A stretch of DNA of 38,665 nt, taken from the NCBI RefSeq assembly GCF_030282825.1, contig NZ_JASTZU010000019.1:1-38665 (forward strand), written 5' to 3'. Below, piece after piece: positions 15,296 through 26,913 of the stretch (positions are counted from its first letter, which is position 1; each line of letters starts with the position of its first letter). The position numbers were made by a program, and so were the translations under genes. The notes under the pieces are model-generated. The model worked only from the letters and a program-made list of their open reading frames with translations, did no database searches and was not told the DNA's origin. Source of the stretch: Aquibacillus rhizosphaerae. GTDB taxonomy: Bacteria > Bacillota > Bacilli > Bacillales > Amphibacillaceae.

Positions 15296-16324
15296 GTGAT
15301 AAAAATAAATAGCCTATCCAAGTTGTTTCATACTAAGTCGAATTTAATTAGTGCTGTAGATGACCTTAGTTTAGAAATTGAAAAAGGTGAGATATTTGGC
15401 GTAATTGGTTATAGTGGAGCAGGAAAAAGTACGTTTATTCGATTAATCAATCGCTTAGAAAATCCTACAAGTGGACAAGTAGTGATAGATGGGGAAGACA
15501 TTACATCGCTAAGTAAAAATAAGTTGCGTCTTTCCAGACAAAATATAGGGATGATCTTCCAACACTTCAACCTATTGTGGTCTAGAACTGTTAGGGAAAA
15601 TATTGCTTTTCCGCTTGAAATTGCAGGTATTTCAAAACAAGAGCGTATGGCACGAGTAGATGAATTAATAGGGTTAGTTGGACTTTCAGGAAGGGAAGAT
15701 GCTTACCCATCTGAGTTAAGTGGAGGTCAAAAACAACGTGTTGGTATTGCGAGAGCACTTGCAAATGATCCAAAAGTATTGTTATGTGATGAAGCTACCT
15801 CAGCACTAGACCCGGAGACAACAGATTCTATATTAAAATTACTTATCGATATTAATGAAAAATTGGGCTTAACTATTATCTTAATTACACACGAAATGCA
15901 TGTTATTAGGAAGATTTGTCATCGTGTTGCGGTGATGGAGGCTGGGAAAGTGGTTGAACAAGGAGACGTATTAGATGTTTTTTCTCACCCTATCATGCCT
16001 GTAACTAAAAAGTTTGTAGAACAAGTAATGGGAGATAACAATCAGGAAGATTCACTTGAATGGTTAACAACTGGTTATAAGAATGGTGATATTATTAAAT
16101 TGCATTTTGTTGGTGAAACAACAAGTCAAGCGTTAATCAGTCAAGTTGCGAAACAGTTTGATGTCGATATTAATATTTTACAGGGGAAAATCACACAAAC
16201 ACAAAAGGGTGCTTATGGCTCGCTAATTGTTCATATCGACGGTGTGAGTGACGAAAAAGAGAGTGCTTTAGCGTATATAAAATCTGCACCTGTAGAAGTG
16301 GAGGTGGTTCACCATGCTAATTGA
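15296..16324 (+). CDS. metN: Methionine ABC importer ATPase MetN
   Basis: A 342-residue ABC ATPase for methionine import. The ATPase domain has Walker A GYSGAGKSTF, signature LSGGQKQR and Walker B VLLCDEATSALDP. The C-terminal NIL domain (about residues 265-340, with GDIIKLHFVGETTSQALISQ) is specific for MetN and senses methionine to slow transport. Translation starts at GTG behind TAGGAGGGA. The end overlaps metP by 11 bases, so the two are coupled. Control by the S-box upstream agrees with methionine specificity. Confidence 0.96.
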   Translation: MIKINSLSKLFHTKSNLISAVDDLSLEIEKGEIFGVIGYSGAGKSTFIRLINRLENPTSGQVVIDGEDITSLSKNKLRLSRQNIGMIFQHFNLLWSRTVRENIAFPLEIAGISKQERMARVDELIGLVGLSGREDAYPSELSGGQKQRVGIARALANDPKVLLCDEATSALDPETTDSILKLLIDINEKLGLTIILITHEMHVIRKICHRVAVMEAGKVVEQGDVLDVFSHPIMPVTKKFVEQVMGDNNQEDSLEWLTTGYKNGDIIKLHFVGETTSQALISQVAKQFDVDINILQGKITQTQKGAYGSLIVHIDGVSDEKESALAYIKSAPVEVEVVHHAN

Positions 16325-16982
16325 ACTATTTCCGAATGTAGTAATCAGTGAATTATGGCAAGCAACTTTAGAAACATTTTATATGACAATCATTGCTTTA
16401 ATAGGGACATTTATTCTAGGTATTTTATTAGGGTTATTACTATATTTAACTTCTCGCGGTGGAATTTGGGAAAATAAAGTGTTGAATTTGATTATAGCTT
16501 CCACAGTCAATATATTTCGGGCAATTCCTTTTATTATATTAATTTTACTTCTGTTCCCATTTACCGATTTTTTAATTGGAACAATAAGAGGATCCAATGC
16601 AGCTTTACCGGCATTAATTATTGGTTCTGCACCGTTCTATGGACGGCTAGTTGAAATTGCTTTACGGGAAGTTGATAAAGGTGTTATTGAAGCAGCAAAG
16701 GCAATGGGTGCTAAGACGAGTACGATAGTATTACGAGTTCTTATCCCAGAATCAATGCCGGCGCTTGTTTCTGGGATAACAGTTACTGCAATAGCCTTAA
16801 TTGGTTATACTGCTGTTGCAGGTGTAATAGGTGCTGGTGGTTTGGGTGACTTTGCATATTATTATGGTTTTCAACGGCGCGCTTCGGATGTAGTTTTTGT
16901 TTGTACCGTTTTAATAGTAATTATTGTGTTTATTTTTCAATTTATTGGAGATACCATTACGAACAAACTAGATAAAAGATAA
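16314..16982 (+). CDS. metP: Methionine ABC importer permease MetP
   Basis: A 222-residue membrane permease of the MetI type with five hydrophobic segments. The coupling-helix (EAA) motif is in EVDKGVIEAAKAMGAKTSTIV and contacts MetN. The conserved ending GAGGLGDFAYYYGFQR is also typical. It forms the homodimeric channel of the importer. The start ATG sits within the metN end, with GTGGAGGTGG before it. metQ follows after 65 bases. Confidence 0.95.
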   Translation: MLIELFPNVVISELWQATLETFYMTIIALIGTFILGILLGLLLYLTSRGGIWENKVLNLIIASTVNIFRAIPFIILILLLFPFTDFLIGTIRGSNAALPALIIGSAPFYGRLVEIALREVDKGVIEAAKAMGAKTSTIVLRVLIPESMPALVSGITVTAIALIGYTAVAGVIGAGGLGDFAYYYGFQRRASDVVFVCTVLIVIIVFIFQFIGDTITNKLDKR

Positions 16983-17047
16983 TTGTTTTATACTTTGTCT
17001 TAATTGACGAGTTAAATATAAAAAAAAGAAAAAGGGGAGTATAGAAA

Positions 17048-17935
17048 ATGAAAAAAATATTAAATGTATTGTTAGCTGCACTATTTATTTTAGTTATTAC
17101 AGCTTGCGGAACTAATGATGAGGAAAACGATACTGCAAGTGAAAATGCTGGAGAAAATACAGCTGAGACAGAAGGTACAGAAGAAACAGAAGAACCTGTT
17201 GAAATTAAAGTAGGTGCAACTAGTGTTCCACACGCAGAGGTGTTAGAACAAGCGAAGCCACTATTAGCAGAAGAAGGTATTGAATTAGTAGTTGAAGAAT
17301 ACCAAGATTATATCTTACCTAACCAAGATTTATCAGATGGAAGAATTGATGCAAACTACTTTCAACACATTCCATATTTTAATTCAGAAGTAGAAGAAAA
17401 AGGATATGATTTTGTTAATTTAGGTAGTATCCATGTTGAGCCTATGGCAGTATATTCTCAAAATATAACAAGTGTTGATGATATTCCAGAAGGAACAGAA
17501 GTTATTATTAGTCGTTCTGTGGCAGATCACGGAAGAATTCTTGCTTTATTTGAATCTCAAGGATTAATTACATTAGACGCTGATGTAGAGAAAGTGGATG
17601 CTACTGTAAATGATATTGTAGAAAATCCATTGAACCTAACTTTTTCTCCTGATTTTGATGCAGCATTTCTTCCAGAAGCTTATGATAAAGAAGAGGACGC
17701 TTTAGTTGCGATTAATACTAACTATGCAATTGAAGCAGGATTATCGATTGCAGAGGATTCTCTATTTGTAGAAGGAGAAGATTCGCCATATCCTAACATT
17801 ATCGCAGCTCGTGCTGAAGATGAAAATAATGAATCACTTTTAAAACTTGTTGAAGTTCTTCAATCTGAAGAGATTCAAAATTACATTATTGAAACTTATA
17901 ATGGTGAAGTAGTACCGGTAAGTGAATCTAACTAA
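17048..17935 (+). CDS. metQ: Methionine-binding lipoprotein MetQ
   Basis: A 295-residue NlpA-family substrate-binding lipoprotein. The signal peptide MKKILNVLLAALFILVITAC ends at the lipid-modified C20. A strongly acidic, Thr-rich linker of about 30 residues follows, then the binding domain from EIKVGATSVPHAEVLEQAK. The segment DGRIDANYFQHIPYFN is a family hallmark. It captures methionine outside the membrane and delivers it to MetNP. The acidic linker fits a halotolerant host. The start has AAAAGGGGAGT. It is the last gene of the S-box operon. Confidence 0.95.
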   Translation: MKKILNVLLAALFILVITACGTNDEENDTASENAGENTAETEGTEETEEPVEIKVGATSVPHAEVLEQAKPLLAEEGIELVVEEYQDYILPNQDLSDGRIDANYFQHIPYFNSEVEEKGYDFVNLGSIHVEPMAVYSQNITSVDDIPEGTEVIISRSVADHGRILALFESQGLITLDADVEKVDATVNDIVENPLNLTFSPDFDAAFLPEAYDKEEDALVAINTNYAIEAGLSIAEDSLFVEGEDSPYPNIIAARAEDENNESLLKLVEVLQSEEIQNYIIETYNGEVVPVSESN

Positions 17936-17944
17936 AATATATAC

Positions 17945-17969
17945 TTTTTGTAAGAAAAACTTACAAAAA
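17945..17969 (+). terminator. Hairpin after metQ, possible terminator
   Basis: A perfect 10-bp stem, TTTTTGTAAG with CTTACAAAAA, closes a 5-nt loop just after metQ. No T-run follows on the plus strand, so termination would be inefficient; it may instead protect the 3' end of the mRNA. Confidence 0.45.
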
Positions 17970-18124
17970 CGGAACAAATACGATGAATTTTGAAGGTGTA
18001 GCTATTAAATATTCCAGGTGACTTCTAAGAAAGATTCATCCTTTCTAACAGACCTAAATGAATTTTGTAAGATATTATTCATTGATGGTAAACTTGAATT
18101 TGTAAATAAAGAAAGGGTGGATTC

Positions 18125-18316
18125 ATTATTACTGATAGTTTAAATCTAAACTATACTTCCGATATGGAAAAAGCGATGCTAAAAAATCATGGAGTAGGCT
18201 ATGCAGAATATAGCAGAAAGCTTAATGAACGACTAAAAATTGAGAAAGAAAGAGAAATTAGTCATAAAGAAAGTCAAAAAGTTGTAAATGAAGTTGAAAA
18301 ACTCGTACACAGGTAG
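18125..18316 (+). CDS. Small charged protein of unknown function, start codon unclear
   Basis: I do not recognise this gene. An open frame of up to 63 codons begins after an in-frame TAA (18107-18109) and contains no ATG, GTG or TTG until the ATG at 18164. A strong ribosome-binding site, AGAAAGGGTGG (18110-18120), stands at the right distance from the ATT codons at 18125 and 18128, and 37 bases from the ATG. The product would read (M)ITDSLNLNYTSDMEKAML and continue as a highly charged helix (ERLKIEKEREI), or be 50 residues if started at 18164. A strong terminator follows 11 bases after the stop, which supports a real gene. It sits between metNPQ and suf, where B. subtilis has yurZ, but it is not related to that protein. 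The ATT start is an inference. Confidence 0.5.
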   Translation: MITDSLNLNYTSDMEKAMLKNHGVGYAEYSRKLNERLKIEKEREISHKESQKVVNEVEKLVHR

Positions 18317-18327
18317 TAACCTTAAAT

Positions 18328-18355
18328 AAAACCCTTGCCAAGTGCAAGGGTTTTT
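18328..18355 (+). terminator. Intrinsic terminator of the small gene
   Basis: AAAACCCTTGC pairs perfectly with GCAAGGGTTTT around a CAAGT loop, ending in a T-run. It closes the small gene and separates it from suf. Confidence 0.9.
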
Positions 18356-18499
18356 ATATTATCATGGAAATGGAGTAAAATACTTAAGGTGAAATAATTT
18401 ATATATATATAGAAAAAACTAGGTTGAAGCATTAAATTTACATGGAAGTACTTTTTTAATGTTTATGTTTAAAAAGGTGTCAAATGGATAGTGAATTTG

Positions 18500-18528
18500 T
18501 TGATTATAGATTCGAAATAGTATAAGAT
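18500..18528 (+). promoter_or_regulatory. SigA promoter of sufCDSUB
   Basis: TTGATT (18500-18505), 17-nt spacer, TAAGAT (18523-18528), giving a leader of about 70 nt before sufC. No clear operator is recognisable in it. Confidence 0.6.
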
Positions 18529-18605
18529 TGTAATGAGAATAAATTGAGAATGGGTATAGTTCCATATCACAATAAGATAAATAAATTTGCTTTGGAGGTA
18601 TCAGA

Positions 18606-19391
18606 ATGGCTGGATCAATATTAGAAATTAAAGATCTTCATGTTGCTATTGAAGATCAAGAAATTTTAAAAGGTGTTAACCTTACGATAAAAGGTGGAGA
18701 ATTCCACGCGGTTATGGGACCAAATGGTACGGGGAAATCAACACTTGCTTCTGCAATAATGGGTCACCCTAAATATGAAGTGACAAAAGGTAGTGTTTTA
18801 TTAGATGGTGAAGACGTACTAGAGATGGAAGTAGATGAGCGTGCGCAAGCTGGATTATTTCTAGCAATGCAATATCCGAGTGAAATAAGTGGGGTAACCA
18901 CTTCTGATTTCCTTCGTTCTTCAATCAATGCACATCGTGAAGAAGGCGATGAAATTTCTTTGATGAAATTTATTAAAGAAATGGATGCAGCTATGGATTA
19001 CTTGGATATGGATAAAAACATGGCACAACGTTATTTGAATGAGGGCTTTTCAGGTGGAGAGAAAAAGCGTAATGAAATTCTTCAATTAATGATGATTAAG
19101 CCTGCAATTGGAATATTGGATGAAATTGATTCGGGGTTAGATATAGATGCATTAAAAGTAGTATCAAAAGGAATTAACAAGCTACGCAGTGAATCTTTTG
19201 GTTGTTTAATGATTACGCACTATCAACGTTTGTTGGATTACATTACACCAGATTATGTTCACGTAATGATGCAAGGCCGTGTAGTTAAATCTGGTGGACC
19301 AGAACTTGCGCAACGTTTAGAGGCAGAAGGTTATGATTGGATCAAGCAAGAATTAGGAATCGAAGAAGAAACTGTAGGGCAAAAAGCGTAA
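18606..19391 (+). CDS. sufC: Fe-S assembly ATPase SufC
   Basis: A 261-residue ABC-type ATPase, soluble, that works with SufB and SufD to build Fe-S clusters on the SufBC2D scaffold. Walker A GPNGTGKSTLAS, the SufC form of the signature FSGGEKKRNEILQ and Walker B IGILDEIDSGLDIDAL are all intact. The ATG at 18606 follows TTTGGAGGTA. It opens the sufCDSUB operon, the main and essential Fe-S system of Bacillus. sufD begins 18 bases after its stop. Confidence 0.97.
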   Translation: MAGSILEIKDLHVAIEDQEILKGVNLTIKGGEFHAVMGPNGTGKSTLASAIMGHPKYEVTKGSVLLDGEDVLEMEVDERAQAGLFLAMQYPSEISGVTTSDFLRSSINAHREEGDEISLMKFIKEMDAAMDYLDMDKNMAQRYLNEGFSGGEKKRNEILQLMMIKPAIGILDEIDSGLDIDALKVVSKGINKLRSESFGCLMITHYQRLLDYITPDYVHVMMQGRVVKSGGPELAQRLEAEGYDWIKQELGIEEETVGQKA

Positions 19392-19409
19392 CAGTTAGGA
19401 GGGATTTGT

Positions 19410-22367
<2,958 letters not shown>

Positions 22368-22437
22368 TTTTGCTTTTCTTAAAAATATACTGTACGAAAT
22401 CGATAAGATTTATAAACCTAAATAGGAGGTTTTAAAT

Positions 22438-23835
22438 ATGGCGAAAAAAGCGCCTGAAGTTGAAGATTATAAATATGGTTTTCACGATAAAGATATTTCT
22501 ATTTTTCGAACTGAAAAAGGACTGACTAAAAAAGTCGTTGAAGAAATCTCTAACATGAAAGAAGAACCAAAATGGATGCTTGATTACCGCCTTAAAGCAT
22601 TGGAGCAATTTTATAAAAAACCAATGCCACAATGGGGTGGAGACCTTGCAGAGTTGAATTTTGATGAAATCACTTACTATGTAAAACCATCTGAAAAAAC
22701 TGAACGTTCATGGGATGAAGTACCTGAAGAAATTAAAAATACGTTTGATAAATTGGGTATTCCAGAAGCAGAACAAAAGTATTTAGCAGGTGTTTCTGCT
22801 CAGTATGAATCCGAAGTGGTATATCACAATTTGAAACAAGACCTACAAGATTTGGGTATTGTTTTTAAAGACACTGATACAGCGCTAAGAGAAAATGAAG
22901 ATTTATTTAAAGAGTACTTTGGAAAAGTGATTCCATCTGCAGATAACAAATTCTCTGCATTAAACTCAGCCGTTTGGTCTGGTGGATCATTTATTTATGT
23001 ACCAAAGGGAGTGAAGTGTGAGACACCACTACAAGCATACTTCCGTATTAACTCTGAGAATATGGGTCAATTTGAACGTACACTGATTATTGTTGATGAA
23101 GGAGCTTCTGTACACTATGTTGAAGGTTGTACAGCACCAACTTTCACTACTAATTCATTACACAGTGCCGTTGTTGAAATATTTGTTAAGAAAGATGCAT
23201 ATTGCCGTTACACTACTATCCAGAACTGGGCGGGTAATGTTTACAACTTAGTAACAAAGCGTGCCATTTGTGACGAAAACGCGACGATGGAATGGATTGA
23301 TGGTAATATTGGTTCTAAATTAACAATGAAGTATCCTGCTGTTATCTTAAAAGGTCAAGGTTCACGTGGTATGACTTTATCCATAGCACTAGCTGGGAAA
23401 GGTCAACACCAAGATGCTGGGGCAAAAATGCATCACCTTGCACCAAACACATCTTCCACAATTGTTTCGAAGTCAATTTCAAAACATGGTGGTAAAGTAA
23501 CCTACCGTGGAGTTGTTCATTTTGGACGTAAAGCAGACGGTGCACGTTCTAATATTGAATGTGATACCCTAATTATGGATAATAAATCAACTTCTGATAC
23601 GATTCCTTACAATGAAATATTTAATGAAAATATCTCATTGGAGCATGAGGCGAAAGTATCTAAAGTATCTGAAGAGCAACTATTCTATCTAATGAGTCGT
23701 GGTATTTCAGAACAAGAAGCAACAGAAATGATTGTAATGGGCTTCATCGAACCATTCACCAAAGAGCTTCCAATGGAGTATGCAGTAGAGATGAACCGCT
23801 TAATCAAGTTCGAAATGGAAGGTTCTATTGGTTAA
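22438..23835 (+). CDS. sufB: Fe-S scaffold subunit SufB
   Basis: A 465-residue SufB, the main scaffold on which the Fe-S cluster is built in the SufBC2D complex. Landmarks are [21 protein letters not shown], the cysteine-containing VEGCTAPTF, and the C-terminal [17 protein letters not shown] with the conserved cysteine, followed by [23 protein letters not shown], whose glutamate and histidine take part in cluster binding. TAGGAGGTTT precedes the ATG. It is the last gene of the operon, ended by a strong hairpin 66 bases later. The 70-base gap before it holds no hairpin, so it should be on the same transcript. Confidence 0.97.
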   Translation: MAKKAPEVEDYKYGFHDKDISIFRTEKGLTKKVVEEISNMKEEPKWMLDYRLKALEQFYKKPMPQWGGDLAELNFDEITYYVKPSEKTERSWDEVPEEIKNTFDKLGIPEAEQKYLAGVSAQYESEVVYHNLKQDLQDLGIVFKDTDTALRENEDLFKEYFGKVIPSADNKFSALNSAVWSGGSFIYVPKGVKCETPLQAYFRINSENMGQFERTLIIVDEGASVHYVEGCTAPTFTTNSLHSAVVEIFVKKDAYCRYTTIQNWAGNVYNLVTKRAICDENATMEWIDGNIGSKLTMKYPAVILKGQGSRGMTLSIALAGKGQHQDAGAKMHHLAPNTSSTIVSKSISKHGGKVTYRGVVHFGRKADGARSNIECDTLIMDNKSTSDTIPYNEIFNENISLEHEAKVSKVSEEQLFYLMSRGISEQEATEMIVMGFIEPFTKELPMEYAVEMNRLIKFEMEGSIG

Positions 23836-23901
23836 TTATCACAAAGTTTATTTGTAATAATAAACATCATATAGAATAAACAACAATATAAATTAAATAA
23901 T

Positions 23902-23935
23902 AAAAGGATCCGGTGTATCGGATCCTTTTATTTTC
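23902..23935 (+). terminator. Intrinsic terminator of sufCDSUB
   Basis: A perfect 11-bp stem AAAAGGATCCG / CGGATCCTTTT with a 6-nt loop and a T-rich tail. Confidence 0.92.
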
Positions 23936-24010
23936 GTTTAATAGAACATGAGTATTAACAATAATGTTTCTACATTAATTATTAAATGTTAAAATAAATG
24001 GATAAAACAA

Positions 24011-24850
24011 TTGGATGGTTGTGGTAACTTGTTTTTAATTACAAGTATTATTATTGGGTTTTTAGCTGCTTTTGTAGGAAGTATTGCGGGCTTAGGTGGT
24101 GGAGTAATACTCGTACCAACATTATTAGTCTTACATGAATTATTCGATAGCTTTAATTGGGCAACTTCACAAAATGTTGTAAGTATTTCTTTAATTGTTA
24201 TGATATTTACTGCATTATCTTCAAGTATATCCTATTATAAAGAGAATAGAATTGATTATAAGAGTGGATTTATTTTCGTATTGGCAAGTATACCGGGTGG
24301 TGTATTAGGTTCATACTTAAATAAGTTTATAAATACCGAACAATTCTCTTTGTACTTTGGTTTTTTAATGTTAGCAATGTTTGCAGTATTTTTTTTAAAG
24401 AAACGAAATCCGAGTCAAGAAAATCATACGGGAATATGGGTCGCAGAAAGATCAGTTAAAATAAATAATGAGTTACACAGGTATTCTTATTCTAAAATAA
24501 TTGCTGTTGTTGTTGCCTTTTTTGTTGGAGTGTTATCCGGATTATTTGGAATCGGTGGCGGTTCGTTGATGGTTCCAGCCATGATTCTACTTTTTCGATT
24601 TCCTGCTCATATTGCTACAGCAACATCTATGTTTATGATTGTCTTTCTAAGTATATCCAGTTCGTTAAGCCATATTTTTTTAGGGCATGTCAATTGGGAG
24701 TATGTATGGATGTTTATACCTGGAGCTTGGTTCGGAGGGATTGTTGGAGCAAAAGTAAATCAACGGATGAAAAGTAGTACTGTTGAGCTTTTTTTAAGAG
24801 TTTTATTAATAATTATTGGAATTCGTCTAATTTGGCAAGGGATTGGTTAA
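24011..24850 (+). CDS. yunE: TauE/SafE-family membrane exporter (YunE-like)
   Basis: A membrane protein of up to 279 residues with about eight hydrophobic segments and the two TauE/SafE repeats: GSIAGLGGGVILVPTLL early and GLFGIGGGSLMVPAMIL in the second half. The family moves sulfite, organosulfonates or similar anions, but substrates for this branch are unknown. The first possible start is TTG at 24011; the TTG at 24029 gives a 273-residue protein that begins directly with the first helix (MFLITSIIIGF) and is just as likely. Neither has a good ribosome-binding site, so expression may be low. yunD follows after 15 bases and the set yunE-yunD-yunC matches B. subtilis. The nearby suf and met genes make a sulfur-linked role tempting but unproven. 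Confidence 0.85.
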   Translation: MDGCGNLFLITSIIIGFLAAFVGSIAGLGGGVILVPTLLVLHELFDSFNWATSQNVVSISLIVMIFTALSSSISYYKENRIDYKSGFIFVLASIPGGVLGSYLNKFINTEQFSLYFGFLMLAMFAVFFLKKRNPSQENHTGIWVAERSVKINNELHRYSYSKIIAVVVAFFVGVLSGLFGIGGGSLMVPAMILLFRFPAHIATATSMFMIVFLSISSSLSHIFLGHVNWEYVWMFIPGAWFGGIVGAKVNQRMKSSTVELFLRVLLIIIGIRLIWQGIG

Positions 24851-24865
24851 TAAAGGGGTAATTTT

Positions 24866-26260
24866 ATGGAGGAAAAAATCTTTTTTTATTACACAAGTGA
24901 TCTTCATAGTCATTTTGAAAACTGGCCAAAAATCATCAAGTATTTTAATGAAAAAAAAATACATAGAAAACGCGAAAAACAAGCTTTTTACTTACTTGAT
25001 AATGGTGATCATGTAGATCGATTTGATCCAATAGCTGAAGCTATGCTTGGTAAAGCAAATGTAGAGTTATTAAGTGATGCGGGATATGATGTTGCAACAA
25101 TTGGAAATAATGAAGGTATTACACTCGACCATGACTCATTATTTCATTTATATGATAATGCGAATTTTCAACTGGTTTGTGCCAATTTAAACAGTATAGA
25201 TGGAAATAATCCCTCATGGCTTAAAACTACACATAAATTAGAAACAGCTAGTGGGATTAAAATCGGTGTTATCGGTCTAACCGCACCTTTTAATGCTTTT
25301 TATCACTTGTTAGGATGGCATATTGACCCACCACTTGAGACATTGGATAAATATATAAAACAACTTGCACTGGAAACAGATATGATTGTACTTCTTTCTC
25401 ATCTTGGCATTAATGATGATGAAGAAATTGCGAGAAGATATCCCGAAATTGATGTAATCGTCGGTGGTCATACGCATCATTTGTTTCGAGATGGTGAGTA
25501 TATTAACAATACACTTTTAACAGCTGTTGGGAAACATGGAAATTATGTCGGGGAGGTCATTTTGACTTGGGATCACGAGACAGCTAAATTGACTAAAAAG
25601 GAAGGTTATGCAACAAACATCGATCACTTAGATAAAGATCAACAAGCAGAAGCTGAGTTGAAATTATATAAACAACAAGCTAATATGTTACTTAATCGTT
25701 CGATTGTAATGTTGAAAAATCCGTTAGAAGCGGATTGGTTTAAGGAAACTGAACTTATGACAAAGCTTGTAAAGACAGTACAAGATTGGACAGGTGCGGA
25801 TTGTGCATTTTTAAATGCAGGATTAATTTTAGAGTCTTTAAAGGCGGGACCTGTTAGCTATGGTGATGTACATCGAATATGTCCACATCCAATCAATGTA
25901 TGTGTGGTCGAGCTCAAAGGTAACGAACTTCTTGAAGTTATTCGTGCTGCATACACGAATGCTTTAATGGAATTTGAGTTGAAAGGGTTTGGTTTCAGAG
26001 GAAAAGTGATTGGAAGAATGGTATTTGCAGGATTAGAAATTGACTTATCTCCAAGCGTTGCAAAAGATTTCCATGTAAATAAAGTTACTAAAAATGGTCA
26101 AACCTTGAATATGAATAAAAAATATAAAGTAGCAACTGCTGATATGTTTACATTTGGAAACTTATTACCAGAAGTGGCAAGGTCTAAATCCAAGCATTTC
26201 TACATGCCTGAATTTTTACGTGATTTATTGGTGGATGCATTAAAAAAAGTTAATCAATAG
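24866..26260 (+). CDS. yunD: Metallophosphatase / 5'-nucleotidase-like protein YunD
   Basis: A 464-residue cytoplasmic protein of the 5'-nucleotidase/UshA type without a signal peptide. The N-terminal calcineurin-like phosphoesterase domain has SDLHSHFENW, LDNGDHVDRF, TIGNNEGITLDHDSL (the usual GNHE reads GNNE), LLSHLGINDDEEIA and VIVGGHTHHLF, which hold the two metals. The C-terminal half (from about residue 280) is the nucleotidase C domain, with DCAFLNAGLI and GDVHRICPHPI. The substrate is probably a nucleotide or related phosphate ester. Length and motif variant agree with B. subtilis YunD. The start follows AAAGGGGTAATTTT. yunC is next in the operon. Confidence 0.9.
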   Translation: MEEKIFFYYTSDLHSHFENWPKIIKYFNEKKIHRKREKQAFYLLDNGDHVDRFDPIAEAMLGKANVELLSDAGYDVATIGNNEGITLDHDSLFHLYDNANFQLVCANLNSIDGNNPSWLKTTHKLETASGIKIGVIGLTAPFNAFYHLLGWHIDPPLETLDKYIKQLALETDMIVLLSHLGINDDEEIARRYPEIDVIVGGHTHHLFRDGEYINNTLLTAVGKHGNYVGEVILTWDHETAKLTKKEGYATNIDHLDKDQQAEAELKLYKQQANMLLNRSIVMLKNPLEADWFKETELMTKLVKTVQDWTGADCAFLNAGLILESLKAGPVSYGDVHRICPHPINVCVVELKGNELLEVIRAAYTNALMEFELKGFGFRGKVIGRMVFAGLEIDLSPSVAKDFHVNKVTKNGQTLNMNKKYKVATADMFTFGNLLPEVARSKSKHFYMPEFLRDLLVDALKKVNQ

Positions 26261-26274
26261 TGCACATCCGCCTT

Positions 26275-26301
26275 CCTTCTCCATATATTGAAAGGAGAAG
26301 G
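26275..26301 (+). promoter_or_regulatory. Hairpin covering the yunC ribosome-binding site
   Basis: CCTTCTCC (26275-26282) pairs perfectly with GGAGAAGG (26294-26301), which is the purine-rich region before the yunC start. It could dampen yunC translation unless opened. Confidence 0.5.
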
Positions 26302-26314
26302 GAGTGCATATAGG

Positions 26315-26620
26315 ATGATTTCAGTAAAACCTTTAATCATTGAGAACTATCCTTTTACGGCAGTGCGGGTAGAACTACCAAAGACAAATTTATTAGTTAT
26401 ATCAAATGAAATTGGCTACATTATGTGTGGCGCTTTGGACGTAGAATTACTAAATAATAAATTGGCTGACAGAAAAATTGTGGCGGCTCGTGCAACAGGA
26501 GTGAAAACAATTGACCAGCTCCTCGAAGCTCCTCTAGATAAAGTAACATTGGAAGCGGAGAATAAGGGTTGGTACGAAGGATTGAATGCTAAGGAAGCAC
26601 TCCTGAAGATTTCAAAGTAA
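26315..26620 (+). CDS. yunC: DUF1805 protein YunC
   Basis: A 101-residue protein of the DUF1805 family, one domain with the conserved segment EIGYIMCGALDVELLN and the later AARATGVKTIDQLLEAPL. Function is unknown; a crystal structure of the B. subtilis protein exists, but it gave no role that I can recall. I choose the ATG at 26315 because homologues begin MIxxxPI and the extra nine residues upstream have no family likeness. Purine-rich GGAGAAGGGAG lies 10 to 20 bases upstream and is partly inside a hairpin. Ends the yunEDC unit; a perfect 18-bp terminator hairpin follows. Confidence 0.9.
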   Translation: MISVKPLIIENYPFTAVRVELPKTNLLVISNEIGYIMCGALDVELLNNKLADRKIVAARATGVKTIDQLLEAPLDKVTLEAENKGWYEGLNAKEALLKISK

Positions 26621-26625
26621 TTCTG

Positions 26626-26668
26626 AGAAAGTGAACTAATCTTTTTGAAGATTAGTTCACTTTCTTTG
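26626..26668 (+). terminator. Intrinsic terminator of yunEDC
   Basis: A perfect 18-bp stem (26626-26643 with 26648-26665) closes a 4-nt loop. The 3' arm itself ends T-rich. From here to 26913 no gene is seen. Confidence 0.88.
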
Positions 26669-26913
26669 TACGGATAACTATTAGCATTCCTGAGAATGAA
26701 TAAGATTAAAGATAAGTTAAGTGTAGAAAAATGCTATATCCTACTTTTCATTTTCATATCACAACACCCTGTTCACCTCTGAGTATAGTGTCTGGTTGAT
26801 TTTGCATTAAAAGATAAAATGAGGAAATTGTAGTATTTTGTAGCTAAATCGCTTTTTTTTTGGTAATATTTATATAAGGTGTCGAATGATATCATATTAG
26901 TTAGGAGAACAAT

